The position numbers and the translations under genes were made by a program. Below, in pieces: positions 33,940 through 43,131 of a stretch of 64,000 nucleotides of DNA. Below the pieces are notes generated by a model that made no database searches, was not told where the DNA came from, and saw only the letters and a program-made list of their open reading frames with translations. This stretch comes from Blastocatellia bacterium (GTDB lineage Bacteria; Acidobacteriota; Blastocatellia; UBA7656; JADIYM01). Position 1 is the stretch's first letter; the number at the start of each line of letters is the position of its first letter. The DNA lies in the NCBI GenBank assembly GCA_021463145.1, contig JAJTWZ010000003.1:123321-187320 (forward strand), given 5' to 3'.

Positions 33940-35085
33940 GTGAGCAACCGTAGATTCCTTTTCACCTCGGAGTCGGTCACGGAGGGGCATCCGGACAAGA
34001 TCGCGGATCAGATTTCCGACGCGATTCTTGACGCAGTTCTCTCGGACGACCCCGAAGGGCGTGTCGCGTGCGAGACGCTCGTTACGACCGGACTTATTTT
34101 TGTCGCCGGCGAAATCACGACGAATACGTATGTCGACTTTCCGCGCGTCGCGCGCGAGACGGTTCGTGAGATCGGATACACCCGCGCGAAGTACGGCTTC
34201 GACTGCGATACGTGCGCGGTCGTTTCGTCCATCGACGCCCAGTCGGGCGACATCGCGATGGGCGTGGACGTCGGCGGCGCCGGCGACCAGGGACTCATGT
34301 TCGGCTATGCGTGCAACGAGACGCCGAGCCTCATGCCGATGCCGATCGACCTGGCGCATCGCCTTTCCCGCCGGCTCGCGGAGGTCCGGAAGGAAGGCAC
34401 GGTCGACTACCTCCGTCCCGATGGCAAGTCGCAGGTGACGGTGGAGTACGACGAGCACCGCAATCCCGTGCGTATTCCGACGGTCGTCATCTCGACGCAG
34501 CACGGTGAGGACGTCTCGAACGACCAGATCCGTCACGACATCGTCGAGCACGTCATCAAGCCGACGCTGCCCGAGGGCCTCACGACGGACGGCGTGAAGT
34601 ACCACATCAACCCGACGGGCCGGTTCGTGACCGGCGGTCCGCAGGGCGACACGGGCCTGACGGGGCGCAAGATCATCGTCGACACGTACGGCGGCATGGG
34701 CGCCCACGGCGGCGGCGCGTTCTCGGGCAAGGATCCCACGAAGGTGGACCGCTCGGCGTCGTACATGGCCCGCTACATCGCGAAGAACATCGTCGCGGCG
34801 GGTATCGCGGACCGCGCGGAGATCCAGCTCGCGTACGCCATCGGCGTCGCCGATCCGGTCTCGGTCTTCGTCGACACCAAGGGTACGGGCAAGATCGACG
34901 ACTTCCAGCTGTCGGACATCGTGCGTCAGAACTTCAAGCTTACGCCGCGCGACATCATCGAGACGCTCGAGCTGCGCAGGCCGGTGTACAAGGCGACCGC
35001 TGCCTACGGACACTTCGGCCGTGCCGAGTTCTCTTGGGAGCGCACCGACAAGGCCGACCAGCTCCGCGCCGACGCGGGACTCTAG
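33940..35085 (+). CDS. metK: S-adenosylmethionine synthase
   Basis: 381 residues. The start is GTG 33940 ([20 protein letters not shown]), the normal MetK N-terminus, with GGAGG 11 bases upstream; the longer frame from 33811 is not conserved. Makes SAM from ATP and methionine. Visible signatures: [17 protein letters not shown] (ATP and Mg site), [15 protein letters not shown] (methionine loop) and [17 protein letters not shown] (P-loop-like). The following gene, ahcY, recycles the SAH made by methyltransferases, so the pair forms a SAM-cycle unit. Codon use is strongly GC-biased (AAG, GAC), as expected for a highly expressed gene. Confidence 0.96.
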   Translation: MSNRRFLFTSESVTEGHPDKIADQISDAILDAVLSDDPEGRVACETLVTTGLIFVAGEITTNTYVDFPRVARETVREIGYTRAKYGFDCDTCAVVSSIDAQSGDIAMGVDVGGAGDQGLMFGYACNETPSLMPMPIDLAHRLSRRLAEVRKEGTVDYLRPDGKSQVTVEYDEHRNPVRIPTVVISTQHGEDVSNDQIRHDIVEHVIKPTLPEGLTTDGVKYHINPTGRFVTGGPQGDTGLTGRKIIVDTYGGMGAHGGGAFSGKDPTKVDRSASYMARYIAKNIVAAGIADRAEIQLAYAIGVADPVSVFVDTKGTGKIDDFQLSDIVRQNFKLTPRDIIETLELRRPVYKATAAYGHFGRAEFSWERTDKADQLRADAGL

Positions 35086-35106
35086 AGCCAATCCGGCGCC
35101 GATCTT

Positions 35107-36453
<1,347 letters not shown>

Positions 36454-36472
36454 GCGAATCCCGCGCGAAGCG

Positions 36473-36507
36473 CCCTGGAGTGCGACGTTTCACGCCGCAC
36501 CCCAGGG
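36473..36507. terminator. terminator-like hairpin after ahcY
   Basis: CCCTGG-A-GTGCG (36473-36484) pairs with CGCAC-C-CCAGGG (36496-36507), interrupted by one A.C mismatch, 20 bases past the ahcY stop and before a convergent gene. It can serve both directions. No T-run. Confidence 0.5.
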
Positions 36508-36542
36508 TCGCGCACCGCGAAGCTTCCCGCGTCTGACCGCGA

Positions 36543-37148
36543 CTATCGGCGCCGGTCGAAGAGATCGACGATTGCCAGCGCCTGCGAGAGCGAGAACGAT
36601 CCGCCGATCGTCAAAACTCCCTCCTCGTTGGTCGGGTCCAGGCTGCCGGCCCAGAGCACTTTGCCACCCGACACCAATGCCACGCAGCCTTCCGAATCAC
36701 CCGAAATGTGGGCATCGGCCTTGGTTACGCCGTCCGGAGACAGCTTCAACTGGACGATGTACGTGCTGGCTCCGTCAGCCGCTGTCTGGAACGTTGCGAC
36801 GAGCACATCCCCGCGGTTGATGAACGGCACGCGACGCACGGCGATGTAGGACAGATCGAGTCCCGCCACTTCTGCAGACCCGAGTACCGGAAGCACGTCG
36901 TCACCGGCGACCGCGAACTTCCGGCCGCCCGCCTTTCCGTACCCCATGTCGCATACCGAGCCTCGGAGTTGGATGTCACGGGCATTGAACGGCCATCCGT
37001 CGGGAAGCGGCGTGAGCGGCTGATCGAGCGATGAGTTCGTCATCGTCGGAATGTCGCCCCGCTGTCCGGCTGCCGAGGCTGGCCCGAACGCGCCCACCGC
37101 AAAACAACCAAGTGCTACCAGCGCAAAAGCACGAATGCTTGACTGCAT
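36543..37148 (-). CDS. exported unknown protein
   Basis: 201 residues from ATG 37148, with AGAGG 7 bases upstream. Signal peptide MQSSIRAFALVALGCFAVGA followed by PASAAG. The mature part is beta-rich (YIAVRRVPFINRGDVLVATF; ASTYIVQLKLSPDGVTKADA) with two cysteines (GSVCDMGYG and SEGCVALVS) that could form a disulfide. No family recognised. It is the last gene of the minus-strand series that includes the purine nucleoside phosphorylase, starting 32 bases after its stop. Confidence 0.65.
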   Translation of the reverse strand: MQSSIRAFALVALGCFAVGAFGPASAAGQRGDIPTMTNSSLDQPLTPLPDGWPFNARDIQLRGSVCDMGYGKAGGRKFAVAGDDVLPVLGSAEVAGLDLSYIAVRRVPFINRGDVLVATFQTAADGASTYIVQLKLSPDGVTKADAHISGDSEGCVALVSGGKVLWAGSLDPTNEEGVLTIGGSFSLSQALAIVDLFDRRR

Positions 37149-37179
37149 GGCATACCTCTTGAAGGAGTTTTCCACCTCA

Positions 37180-38013
37180 TCAGGTCGCGAGCTTTTCACA
37201 GAACCCTTCAAGAAGCGCTTGAAAGGCCCCTGCGGAGCGCAACGCGGTATCAATGACTTCAGTGTGCGAGAGGGGGCTGCTGGCCTCGCCAGCTGCTGCG
37301 TTCGTTATACACGAAATGCCTGCCAATCGCAGCCCGCTATGTCGGGCGACGATAGCTTCGTGGACAGTCGACATTCCGACGGCATGCGCACCGAGTGCCC
37401 GGAGCATACGAACTTCGGCGGGCGTCTCGTAATTCGGGCCGGATACTCCAGCGTAGACTCCGCTCCGAATCGACAGGCCCAGCTTTGCCGCGGCGAGGTT
37501 GAATGTGTCACGCGAGGCCTGGTCCCAGGCGTTCGTCATGTCCGGAAATCGCGGGCCCAGCCGGTCGTCGTTCGGTCCGATGAGCGCGTTGGAGCCCGTG
37601 AGATTCAGGTGGTCCTCGATCAGCATCAGGTCGCCGGCGGCGAGCATTGGATCCACGCCCCCCGCCGCATTGGTAAGAACGACCAATTCGATCCCGAACG
37701 CAGCCATGACGCGAATCGGAAACGTGACTTCCGCGAGATCCCACCCTTCGTACGGATGCAGGCGTCCGGACATAACCAGCACCGGCAGTCCTCGAACCGT
37801 GCCGGCGACGAAGCGGCCGGCGTGTCCTTCCGCGGTCGGAGAACGTAGATGCGGAACCTCGTCGAATGGCACGGACACCGCATCGGTCACGGCATCCGCG
37901 AAGGGGCCGAGCGCGGTGCCAAGCACGAACGCGGTGCGCGGATCGCGGCCGTCGAGATGCTCTCGAAGCACGGAAGTAGCAAGTTGGATTCGTGAATACG
38001 CGTCCGTCGTCAT
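37180..38013 (-). CDS. purine nucleoside phosphorylase (inosine-guanosine type)
   Basis: 277 residues from ATG 38013, where GGAG sits 5 bases upstream; GTG 38019, which overlaps the previous stop as GTGA, is an alternative. It splits purine nucleosides with phosphate into base and ribose-1-phosphate. Family motifs: VLGTALGPFADAV (phosphate loop), MSGRLHPYEGW (His), LTNAAGGVDP, GVYAGVSGPNYETPAEVRML and GMSTVHEAIVARH, which matches the trimeric PNP/MTAP family; the Asn of TNAAAG marks 6-oxopurine specificity. It fits with ahcY as a salvage step for released nucleosides, although it is on the other strand. Confidence 0.92.
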   Translation of the reverse strand: MTTDAYSRIQLATSVLREHLDGRDPRTAFVLGTALGPFADAVTDAVSVPFDEVPHLRSPTAEGHAGRFVAGTVRGLPVLVMSGRLHPYEGWDLAEVTFPIRVMAAFGIELVVLTNAAGGVDPMLAAGDLMLIEDHLNLTGSNALIGPNDDRLGPRFPDMTNAWDQASRDTFNLAAAKLGLSIRSGVYAGVSGPNYETPAEVRMLRALGAHAVGMSTVHEAIVARHSGLRLAGISCITNAAAGEASSPLSHTEVIDTALRSAGAFQALLEGFCEKLAT

Positions 38014-38015
38014 GC

Positions 38016-38318
38016 TCACTCCAGGTCTATTGGTCTGATCGGCTTCTCATCCTTCATGTCCTTCGCCCGCTTGACCGCCTCCTGCAACTTCTCCTCCAGC
38101 AGACGATCGCGGTCCTTGACCGAGTCCATCTCACGCTTGAAGAGTTGCTCCGACGAAGCCTTCTTCGACGCGAGTCCCTGCAGGATGTCGGCGATCGAGC
38201 CGCTTCCCTTCGCGTCCGGCTTCGGGTCGTGCCGGATGATCGAACCGGTAGCGCGGTCGACGAGGATTCGGGCTTCGCAGCACGGACAGACGACTTCGAT
38301 GGATACAGTATCGGTCAC
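38016..38318 (-). CDS. small zinc-binding, coiled-coil unknown protein
   Basis: 100 residues from GTG 38318 (AGGGAG 8 bases upstream), the GTG overlapping the previous stop as GTGA. The N-terminus has VVCPCCEARILVDRATG, a CxxC knuckle, and the rest is a charged helix (SSEQLFKREMDSVKDRDRLL). It has only one CxxC, so zinc would need a dimer or a partner. Family unknown. It sits between the HEAT-repeat gene and the phosphorylase in a tightly overlapping operon. Confidence 0.7.
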   Translation of the reverse strand: MTDTVSIEVVCPCCEARILVDRATGSIIRHDPKPDAKGSGSIADILQGLASKKASSEQLFKREMDSVKDRDRLLEEKLQEAVKRAKDMKDEKPIRPIDLE

Positions 38319-39079
38319 GGCTGGGGCTCCCTGGCCAGAAGCCGGAGCGCGGCAATGGCCTCTCTTGCAACATAAGGGTCCGGGTCGTGGACGGCCCTCG
38401 CAAGCGCCTGTTCCGCAGCGCGATCGCCGATGCGTCCGAGCGCTTCGGCTGCACTTCGCCTGACATCGGCGTCCCTGTCCTCGAGTCTCTCGACGAGGAC
38501 ACGGACGACGGCATTTGCGCCCAATCGGCCAAGCGCGCGAACCGCTTCGCGACGCACGAACGATCTCTTGTCGCGAAGACAAGTCAGGACCTGTGCGGCG
38601 ACTGAAGGATCGCCAAGCGCACCGAGGGCGGTCAGGATCGCGGCACGAACCTCGGCCTCCTTTTCACTGCCAAGTCGCTCGGCAAGCGCGGACGCGGGGC
38701 CCGGACTGCCGATCTCTCCGATGGCCGCTGCAGCGGTCCGCCGTACGAACTTCTTCTTGTCCTTCGTCGCGGCCTTCAACAGGGCCGGCACGGCCGCGTG
38801 ATCGCCGAGATGTCCCAGTTCGCCAGCTGCCGTAGCGCGAACGACTTCGATCCGGTCGTCGAGGAGTGGAGTCACCAGCGCGACGGCATCCGGATCACGG
38901 CGGGCGACGAGGCGCATCGCAGAGTCGCGCCGGACTTCTGCATCGGGCGAACGAAGCCCGGCAACCAGTTCGGCGCGCGATGCCGCAACTTCCGGGATTC
39001 CCTGTGCCGGCAAATCGATCGGGATCAGCGTGACCGCGGCTACAGCGGCCGAACACCAGGCGAGACCGGCGAACCTCAC
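38315..39079 (-). CDS. exported HEAT-repeat protein
   Basis: 254 residues from GTG 39079, overlapping the preceding stop as GTGA. Signal peptide-like N-terminus MRFAGLAWCSAAVAAVTLIP. Then about six PBS-lyase/HEAT_2 repeats of about 31 residues (AEVRRDSAMRLVARRDPDAV; KKFVRRTAAAAIGEIGSPGP; RSFVRREAVRALGRLGANAV; ADVRRSAAEALGRIGDRAAE). Such arrays are binding scaffolds. Export is predicted from the N-terminus only. It is translationally coupled on both sides. Confidence 0.75.
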   Translation of the reverse strand: MRFAGLAWCSAAVAAVTLIPIDLPAQGIPEVAASRAELVAGLRSPDAEVRRDSAMRLVARRDPDAVALVTPLLDDRIEVVRATAAGELGHLGDHAAVPALLKAATKDKKKFVRRTAAAAIGEIGSPGPASALAERLGSEKEAEVRAAILTALGALGDPSVAAQVLTCLRDKRSFVRREAVRALGRLGANAVVRVLVERLEDRDADVRRSAAEALGRIGDRAAEQALARAVHDPDPYVAREAIAALRLLAREPQP

Positions 39080-39351
39080 GCGAGATACGAGGTAGTAGGC
39101 GCCGAAGAGAAGGACCCGCGCACCGAGCGACGGCGGGCGCGGCCCAGTGAAGCCGCCATCTCGGCGGCACGGGCGCCGGCGCCTGATGCGAGCAGCGAGG
39201 CGACCTCGTCCTCGAAAAGACCTGGCGAAGCGAGTTGGTCCCGCATCGACTCCATGATCTTGATGTATTCGAGAAGCTCAGCGACTTCGAGATCCGAAAG
39301 CGAGCTGATCTTGGAAGCCAGATGATCCCGCGCTGATGACGGCTCGACCAT
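39076..39351 (-). CDS. small unknown protein heading the HEAT/PNP operon
   Basis: 91 residues. Helical and acidic N-terminal half (LSDLEVAELLEYIKIMESMR; LFEDEVASLLASGAGARAAE), basic Ser/Arg-rich tail. No family recognised. The stop TGA overlaps the GTG of the HEAT gene, so the operon order is this gene, HEAT protein, zinc protein, phosphorylase, exported protein. Confidence 0.6.
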   Translation of the reverse strand: MVEPSSARDHLASKISSLSDLEVAELLEYIKIMESMRDQLASPGLFEDEVASLLASGAGARAAEMAASLGRARRRSVRGSFSSAPTTSYLA

Positions 39352-39520
39352 CGTCCGGTTCTCCTTGCTTGTCTTGTGCTTGGCCGGAGGAAACTCTACA
39401 CCCGGCCGTCAATATGCGGCAAGAAATGAGTAATTGGAGGATGGGAGACGGCGCGCCGGGGACCTCGTAGCGGCGCGCGGCGGTGACCGCGTGTCGACCC
39501 GTGTCGTTGATTCGGATCAA

Positions 39521-39755
39521 CCACGGCTATTTCATCGACCGCTCCGCGGTCGCGGGCTCGCCTGCGCGCGACCCACGGCTATTTCATCGACCGCTCCGCA
39601 ATCGCGGACTCGCCTGCGCGCGACCCACGGCTTTTTAATCGACCGCTCCGCGGTCGGTCCGCTCGTCTGGGTCGATGGGACCGCGAAGCGGTCACAGACG
39701 ATAGCCGGGGGTCACGGCGGTGAGCGAAGCGATCCGCCGTCACCCCCGGTACGCA
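39521..39755. repeat. composite palindromic repeat block A
   Basis: Three direct units with a 52-base period start at 39521, 39573 and 39625. Each begins CCACGGCT and holds the palindrome GACCGCTCCGCGGTC; the third diverges after it. An inverted relative follows (GACCGCGAAGCGGTC at 39679-39693, then ACAGACGATAGCC, the reverse of the unit head). Next comes a stem-loop with 16-base arms at 39705-39720 and 39734-39749, one mismatch, 13-base loop. No gene is present; open frames here are repeat artefacts. Confidence 0.85.
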
Positions 39756-39923
39756 CCCCAATCAGGATCTCGACCGCGGAGCGGTCGCACTGATTCTTGA
39801 AGGATGTAACGTCCGCCGTGCTAGTCGCGATGGCGCCGGTGCGACCGCTCCGCGGTCGGCGCGAATGGACTGGCGTTTCCGCGGGTCGCGCGCCGCGGCT
39901 CGTTGCACTCGCCTGCGCGCGAC
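39756..39923. repeat. spacer between repeat blocks with two more core palindromes
   Basis: Contains single copies of the core palindrome in inverted orientation (GACCGCGGAGCGGTC, 39771-39785) and direct orientation (GACCGCTCCGCGGTC, 39843-39857). No gene is seen. Confidence 0.7.
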
Positions 39924-40139
39924 CCACGGCTATTCTATCGACCGCTCCGCGGTCGCGGACTCGCGTGCGCGCGACCCACGGCTATTCCACCGACCGCACC
40001 GCGGTGCCGCGCTCGCCTGCGCGCGACCCACGGCTTTTTAATCGACCGCTCCGCAGTCGGCATGACCGCAAAGCGGTCACAGACGATAGCCGGGGGTCAC
40101 GGCGGTGAGCGAAGCGATCCGCCGTAACCCCCGGTACGC
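39924..40139. repeat. composite palindromic repeat block B
   Basis: A second copy of block A, offset by 403 bases: units start at 39924, 39976 and 40028 with the same 52-base period. An inverted relative follows, then the same stem-loop with arms at 40090-40105 and 40119-40134 around an identical 13-base loop. Only scattered substitutions separate the two blocks. Confidence 0.85.
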
Positions 40140-40190
40140 TCGAGTCAACCCCTCAACCGTTTCGCCAAGCGCCTCGTCCGCTGGCCCCCC

Positions 40191-41150
40191 CTACCGCGCG
40201 AAGAGCGAACCGGTGCGCGAGCGTCCGAGCTGGTACGCGACGGCGTCGAAGACCGCCGACGGGTCTACTCGCTCGGCCGTCGCGGCCGACACGACGGCAC
40301 GATCCGGACGCGTCGTCGGCGACTCGGTCGTCGCTTCGGACACGAGCACGGCCGGCACGTGCGAAAGTCCGGCAACGTGAGCGACTCCGGCGTCGTCGGT
40401 CACGACCAGACTCGCGCGCGCGATCGCCGCAAGGAAGCGCGCCCCGGTCGGCGCCCCGACGCCAAGCACGCTGCCCCCCAGCCGGGAAGCCAGCGCCTTC
40501 GCCCTTCGATCCCCCTTCGGCGCATCCAGGGCCACGAGCCATGCACCAAACGCGGACCGCGTCTTCTCGCCGACCTCGGCCAGGTGTTCCGCGGGCCACG
40601 CACCAGACGTATGAAGGACGACCACCGAGCCACCACCCCCATACCCGATTGCCCGCAGCGCACGTTCGATCCACTCGTCGGCCTCCGGATTGGAGAGAAC
40701 CGGCAGTGGCGCATCGATACCGACCACGCCAAGCTGCTGCGTCATACGCGAAACGGGATCAACGATGCCCGATGCGCGCGCCCTGCTTCTAAACAGTCCG
40801 TCGAGCGGGTTACCCTTCGACGATCCCGGCCCCCCCGCAACGATCGAGGCCAACCCAGACGCAAGCTTCGGAAAAACATCGATCACGAGATCGAAAGCTC
40901 CCCGCCGGGCCCGGTTCAACAACGACACCGCGCCAAGAACACTCGTCGTTCCGCGCGACGACTCGGCGGCCGGAGCCACCTCCCACGCCTCGGTGACAAG
41001 CCCTAGCGATCGCGCAATCTCGCAGAGCGACGGACATCCAGCCAGCGTGATGCGCTCACCGGGATGCGCCGATCTTCTCGCCGCGAGTGGCTCGAGCAGC
41101 ATCGCCGATTCGGCGAGTGGGGCGAGTGCGAGTATCAGCGTATTCGACAT
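40191..41150 (-). CDS. glycosyltransferase family 9 (heptosyltransferase-like)
   Basis: 319 residues from ATG 41150. Rossmann start MSNTLILALAPLAESAMLLE, middle domain FDLVIDVFPKLASGLASIVA, and the C-terminal GT9 pattern SVVVLHTSGAWPAEHLAEVG, then ARASLVVTDDAGVAHVAGLS with PAVLVSE. GT9 enzymes add heptoses (from ADP-heptose) to the lipopolysaccharide inner core. Weak N-terminal conservation leaves the sugar open. It lies 28 bases after ychF and downstream of a Kdo-kinase-like gene, which fits lipopolysaccharide core assembly. Confidence 0.75.
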   Translation of the reverse strand: MSNTLILALAPLAESAMLLEPLAARRSAHPGERITLAGCPSLCEIARSLGLVTEAWEVAPAAESSRGTTSVLGAVSLLNRARRGAFDLVIDVFPKLASGLASIVAGGPGSSKGNPLDGLFRSRARASGIVDPVSRMTQQLGVVGIDAPLPVLSNPEADEWIERALRAIGYGGGGSVVVLHTSGAWPAEHLAEVGEKTRSAFGAWLVALDAPKGDRRAKALASRLGGSVLGVGAPTGARFLAAIARASLVVTDDAGVAHVAGLSHVPAVLVSEATTESPTTRPDRAVVSAATAERVDPSAVFDAVAYQLGRSRTGSLFAR

Positions 41151-41178
41151 CTCAGGTTCGGTCCCGCATCTGGGGATT

Positions 41179-42234
41179 TCAGGCGTTGTGCTGGAATTCG
41201 ATAACGTCGCCGTCCTGTACGACGTACTCCTTGCCTTCGATGCGAAGCTTTCCGGCTTCCTTTGCCTTCGGGATGCTCCCGAGCTCGACAAGATCCTCGA
41301 ACCGGACGACGTTGGCCTTGATGAACCGCTTCTCGATATCGGTATGGATGGTTCCCGCAGCGCGATGGGCCGTCGTTCCGGCCGGGATCGGCCAGGCACG
41401 GCACTCGTCCGGCCCGGCCGTGAGGAAGCTGATCAGATTCAACAGGCGGTAAGCCGCCTGCACGAAACGATCGCGCGCCGGCTCGGAGATGCCGAGGTCC
41501 GAAAGAAACTCGGCCTGTTCATCGGGCGTCAGCTGCGAGATGTCCATCTCGGCTCGTCCGCACATCGCGAGGATGTCGAGCGATCGCGCCGCCGCGAGCT
41601 CTGACGTCGCCGCGGGGACGCCGCGTGCGATCCCGTCTTCGTCGACGTTGAGCAACAGCAGGAGCGGCTTCAGGCTGAGGAACCGGAAACCCGCGACAGT
41701 GGTCCGCTCCTCCACGGTGAACTCGAGAGTTCGAAGCGGCAACTCGGACGTCAGATGGGCGTGGCACCGATCCATCAGATCGCGCTCGCGCTGGCTGTCG
41801 CGCTCCTTCTTCAGCCGCTCGATCCGCTTCTCGATCTGCACCAGGTCAGTGAGGATTAGCTCCTCCTCGAAGCCGGCCAGGTCACGGACCGGGTCGGCCG
41901 GCGACGACAGCAACGGGCTTTCGAACGCGCGCAAGACGTGGACGAGAGCATCGGCCTCGCGCATGTGCTGCACGATCCGCGCGTCGAGGCCCTGTTCCGA
42001 GCCAGCGCGTTCCCCTTCCGGCCCAGCTATGTCGATGAACGAGATCTCGGCGAATACGAGCTTCTTAGGCTCGTAGAGCTCGCCGAGCCTGTCGATGCGC
42101 CCATCCGGGACCTTGATGATGCCGAGATTGGCCTTGTCCTTGCTGCCATATCCGACTTCGGCCTGCAGCCCCGTCAGAGTATTGAATACAGTAGTCTTTC
42201 CAGATCCGGCAAAACCGACGATTCCGACTTTCAT
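41179..42234 (-). CDS. ychF: Obg-like GTPase/ATPase YchF
   Basis: 351 residues. G1 is GFAGSGKTTVFNTL at the N-terminus, G3 is DIAGPEGERAGSEQG, and a TGS-like C-terminal domain carries GTIHTDIEKRFIKANVVRFEDL and KEYVVQDGDVIEFQ. YchF prefers ATP over GTP and binds ribosomes and stress factors. The G4 element is LLLLNVDEDG, the NxxE-like version typical of YchF. The coiled coil between G3 and G4 is present (VQIEKRIERLKKERDSQRER). The start overlaps the preceding kinase-like gene by ATGA. Confidence 0.92.
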   Translation of the reverse strand: MKVGIVGFAGSGKTTVFNTLTGLQAEVGYGSKDKANLGIIKVPDGRIDRLGELYEPKKLVFAEISFIDIAGPEGERAGSEQGLDARIVQHMREADALVHVLRAFESPLLSSPADPVRDLAGFEEELILTDLVQIEKRIERLKKERDSQRERDLMDRCHAHLTSELPLRTLEFTVEERTTVAGFRFLSLKPLLLLLNVDEDGIARGVPAATSELAAARSLDILAMCGRAEMDISQLTPDEQAEFLSDLGISEPARDRFVQAAYRLLNLISFLTAGPDECRAWPIPAGTTAHRAAGTIHTDIEKRFIKANVVRFEDLVELGSIPKAKEAGKLRIEGKEYVVQDGDVIEFQHNA

Positions 42235-43040
42235 GCGTCTCTTCCGTCCTTCGTCTTCGACATCATCTGCAACAGCAACGCCCGCACGAGCCGTGCCCCG
42301 CGGGCAGGGCCAAGTGCACGGAGGTAGGTTTCGAGAAATACCGCCTGGTCGCGCTCGGAGATCGCCGCAATGTCGCTTCGCATCAGCGCGAGCAGATCGA
42401 GGGCCCATCGCCGGTGGCGCCAATAGGGCGGCATCCAGCGTGCGGATCCGGCGCGACCCAGTCCGACGAACCAGACCATAGGCGTGGACCGGCGGCTCGC
42501 GACGAGGATGTTCGGGGCAATGAGATCCTTGTGGAAAAAACCGTGTGCGTGCATCCAGGCCGTCTGAGTGGCGATCTGGCGGATGAGGTTCAACTTCTTG
42601 AATCTTCCGATGCCTCCGCTGAAGTCCGACTCTTCGAGCGAAGAAAGAGGTACGGCATCGCGGATTGCCAGTGTAACGACGAAGCTCGTCCTGTTTACGA
42701 GAACCCACGCCGGTCGAACGGCGGCAAGAACGCGTGCTGTCGGCAGACCGCAAGCGAGCATTCGGCGACCGGTTCTGAGCACCGTAAAGGCCTGCGGCCG
42801 CCTGAACGTCTCAACGAAACTGTCGTTCCGAAGCAGATGCGTGTACACATATGCAGGCCCGCGAGCCGTCGAAATCTCGAGCCGGTGCACGATTCGGCCT
42901 GGCCTGGCTGGCACCCGCTCGGCACCTTCGAACGTCTCGACGTCCCTGGCGTGCTCGATCAGGAGACGCAGGTCCTCGCAGTCGAATCGCGGGTCGATGT
43001 AACCCACGTAACTGCGGCTTGAGTATCGATCGAGTTGCAT
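42231..43040 (-). CDS. lipopolysaccharide kinase (Kdo/WaaP) family protein
   Basis: 269 residues. The catalytic loop is WMHAHGFFHKDLIAPNILVA, as in Kdo/WaaP kinases (H-x-D-x4-N). The metal-binding segment that usually reads ID-x-x-R is VWFVGLGRAG here, with no Asp, so activity is uncertain. N-terminal lobe contains a TRGPAYVYTHLL-like strand, and AVPLSSLEES is the hinge. It would phosphorylate Kdo or heptose of lipopolysaccharide core. It is followed directly by ychF (ATGA overlap) and a GT9 gene. Confidence 0.72.
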   Translation of the reverse strand: MQLDRYSSRSYVGYIDPRFDCEDLRLLIEHARDVETFEGAERVPARPGRIVHRLEISTARGPAYVYTHLLRNDSFVETFRRPQAFTVLRTGRRMLACGLPTARVLAAVRPAWVLVNRTSFVVTLAIRDAVPLSSLEESDFSGGIGRFKKLNLIRQIATQTAWMHAHGFFHKDLIAPNILVASRRSTPMVWFVGLGRAGSARWMPPYWRHRRWALDLLALMRSDIAAISERDQAVFLETYLRALGPARGARLVRALLLQMMSKTKDGRDA

Positions 43041-43131
43041 TGGGTTCGTTAAGCGTTACACCAGATCCTGCGGCCTGGCTCGATCCCCGCGACCTGTTGA
43101 CGGCCAACCTGTGAAGCAGCCGGCTGTTCGA

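Noticed and set aside
33727..35091. 455-codon N-terminal extension of the NrdD-like frame
   Set aside because: Antisense to metK, His/Arg/Asp-rich, while NrdD homology begins at the ATP-cone after ATG 33726.
39434..40127. Small plus-strand open frames inside the repeat blocks
   Set aside because: They translate the repeat (recurring RATHG and ACARPT strings) and have no ribosome sites.
39521..40139. CRISPR array
   Set aside because: The 52-base units are contiguous direct repeats without unique spacers, and no cas genes are present.
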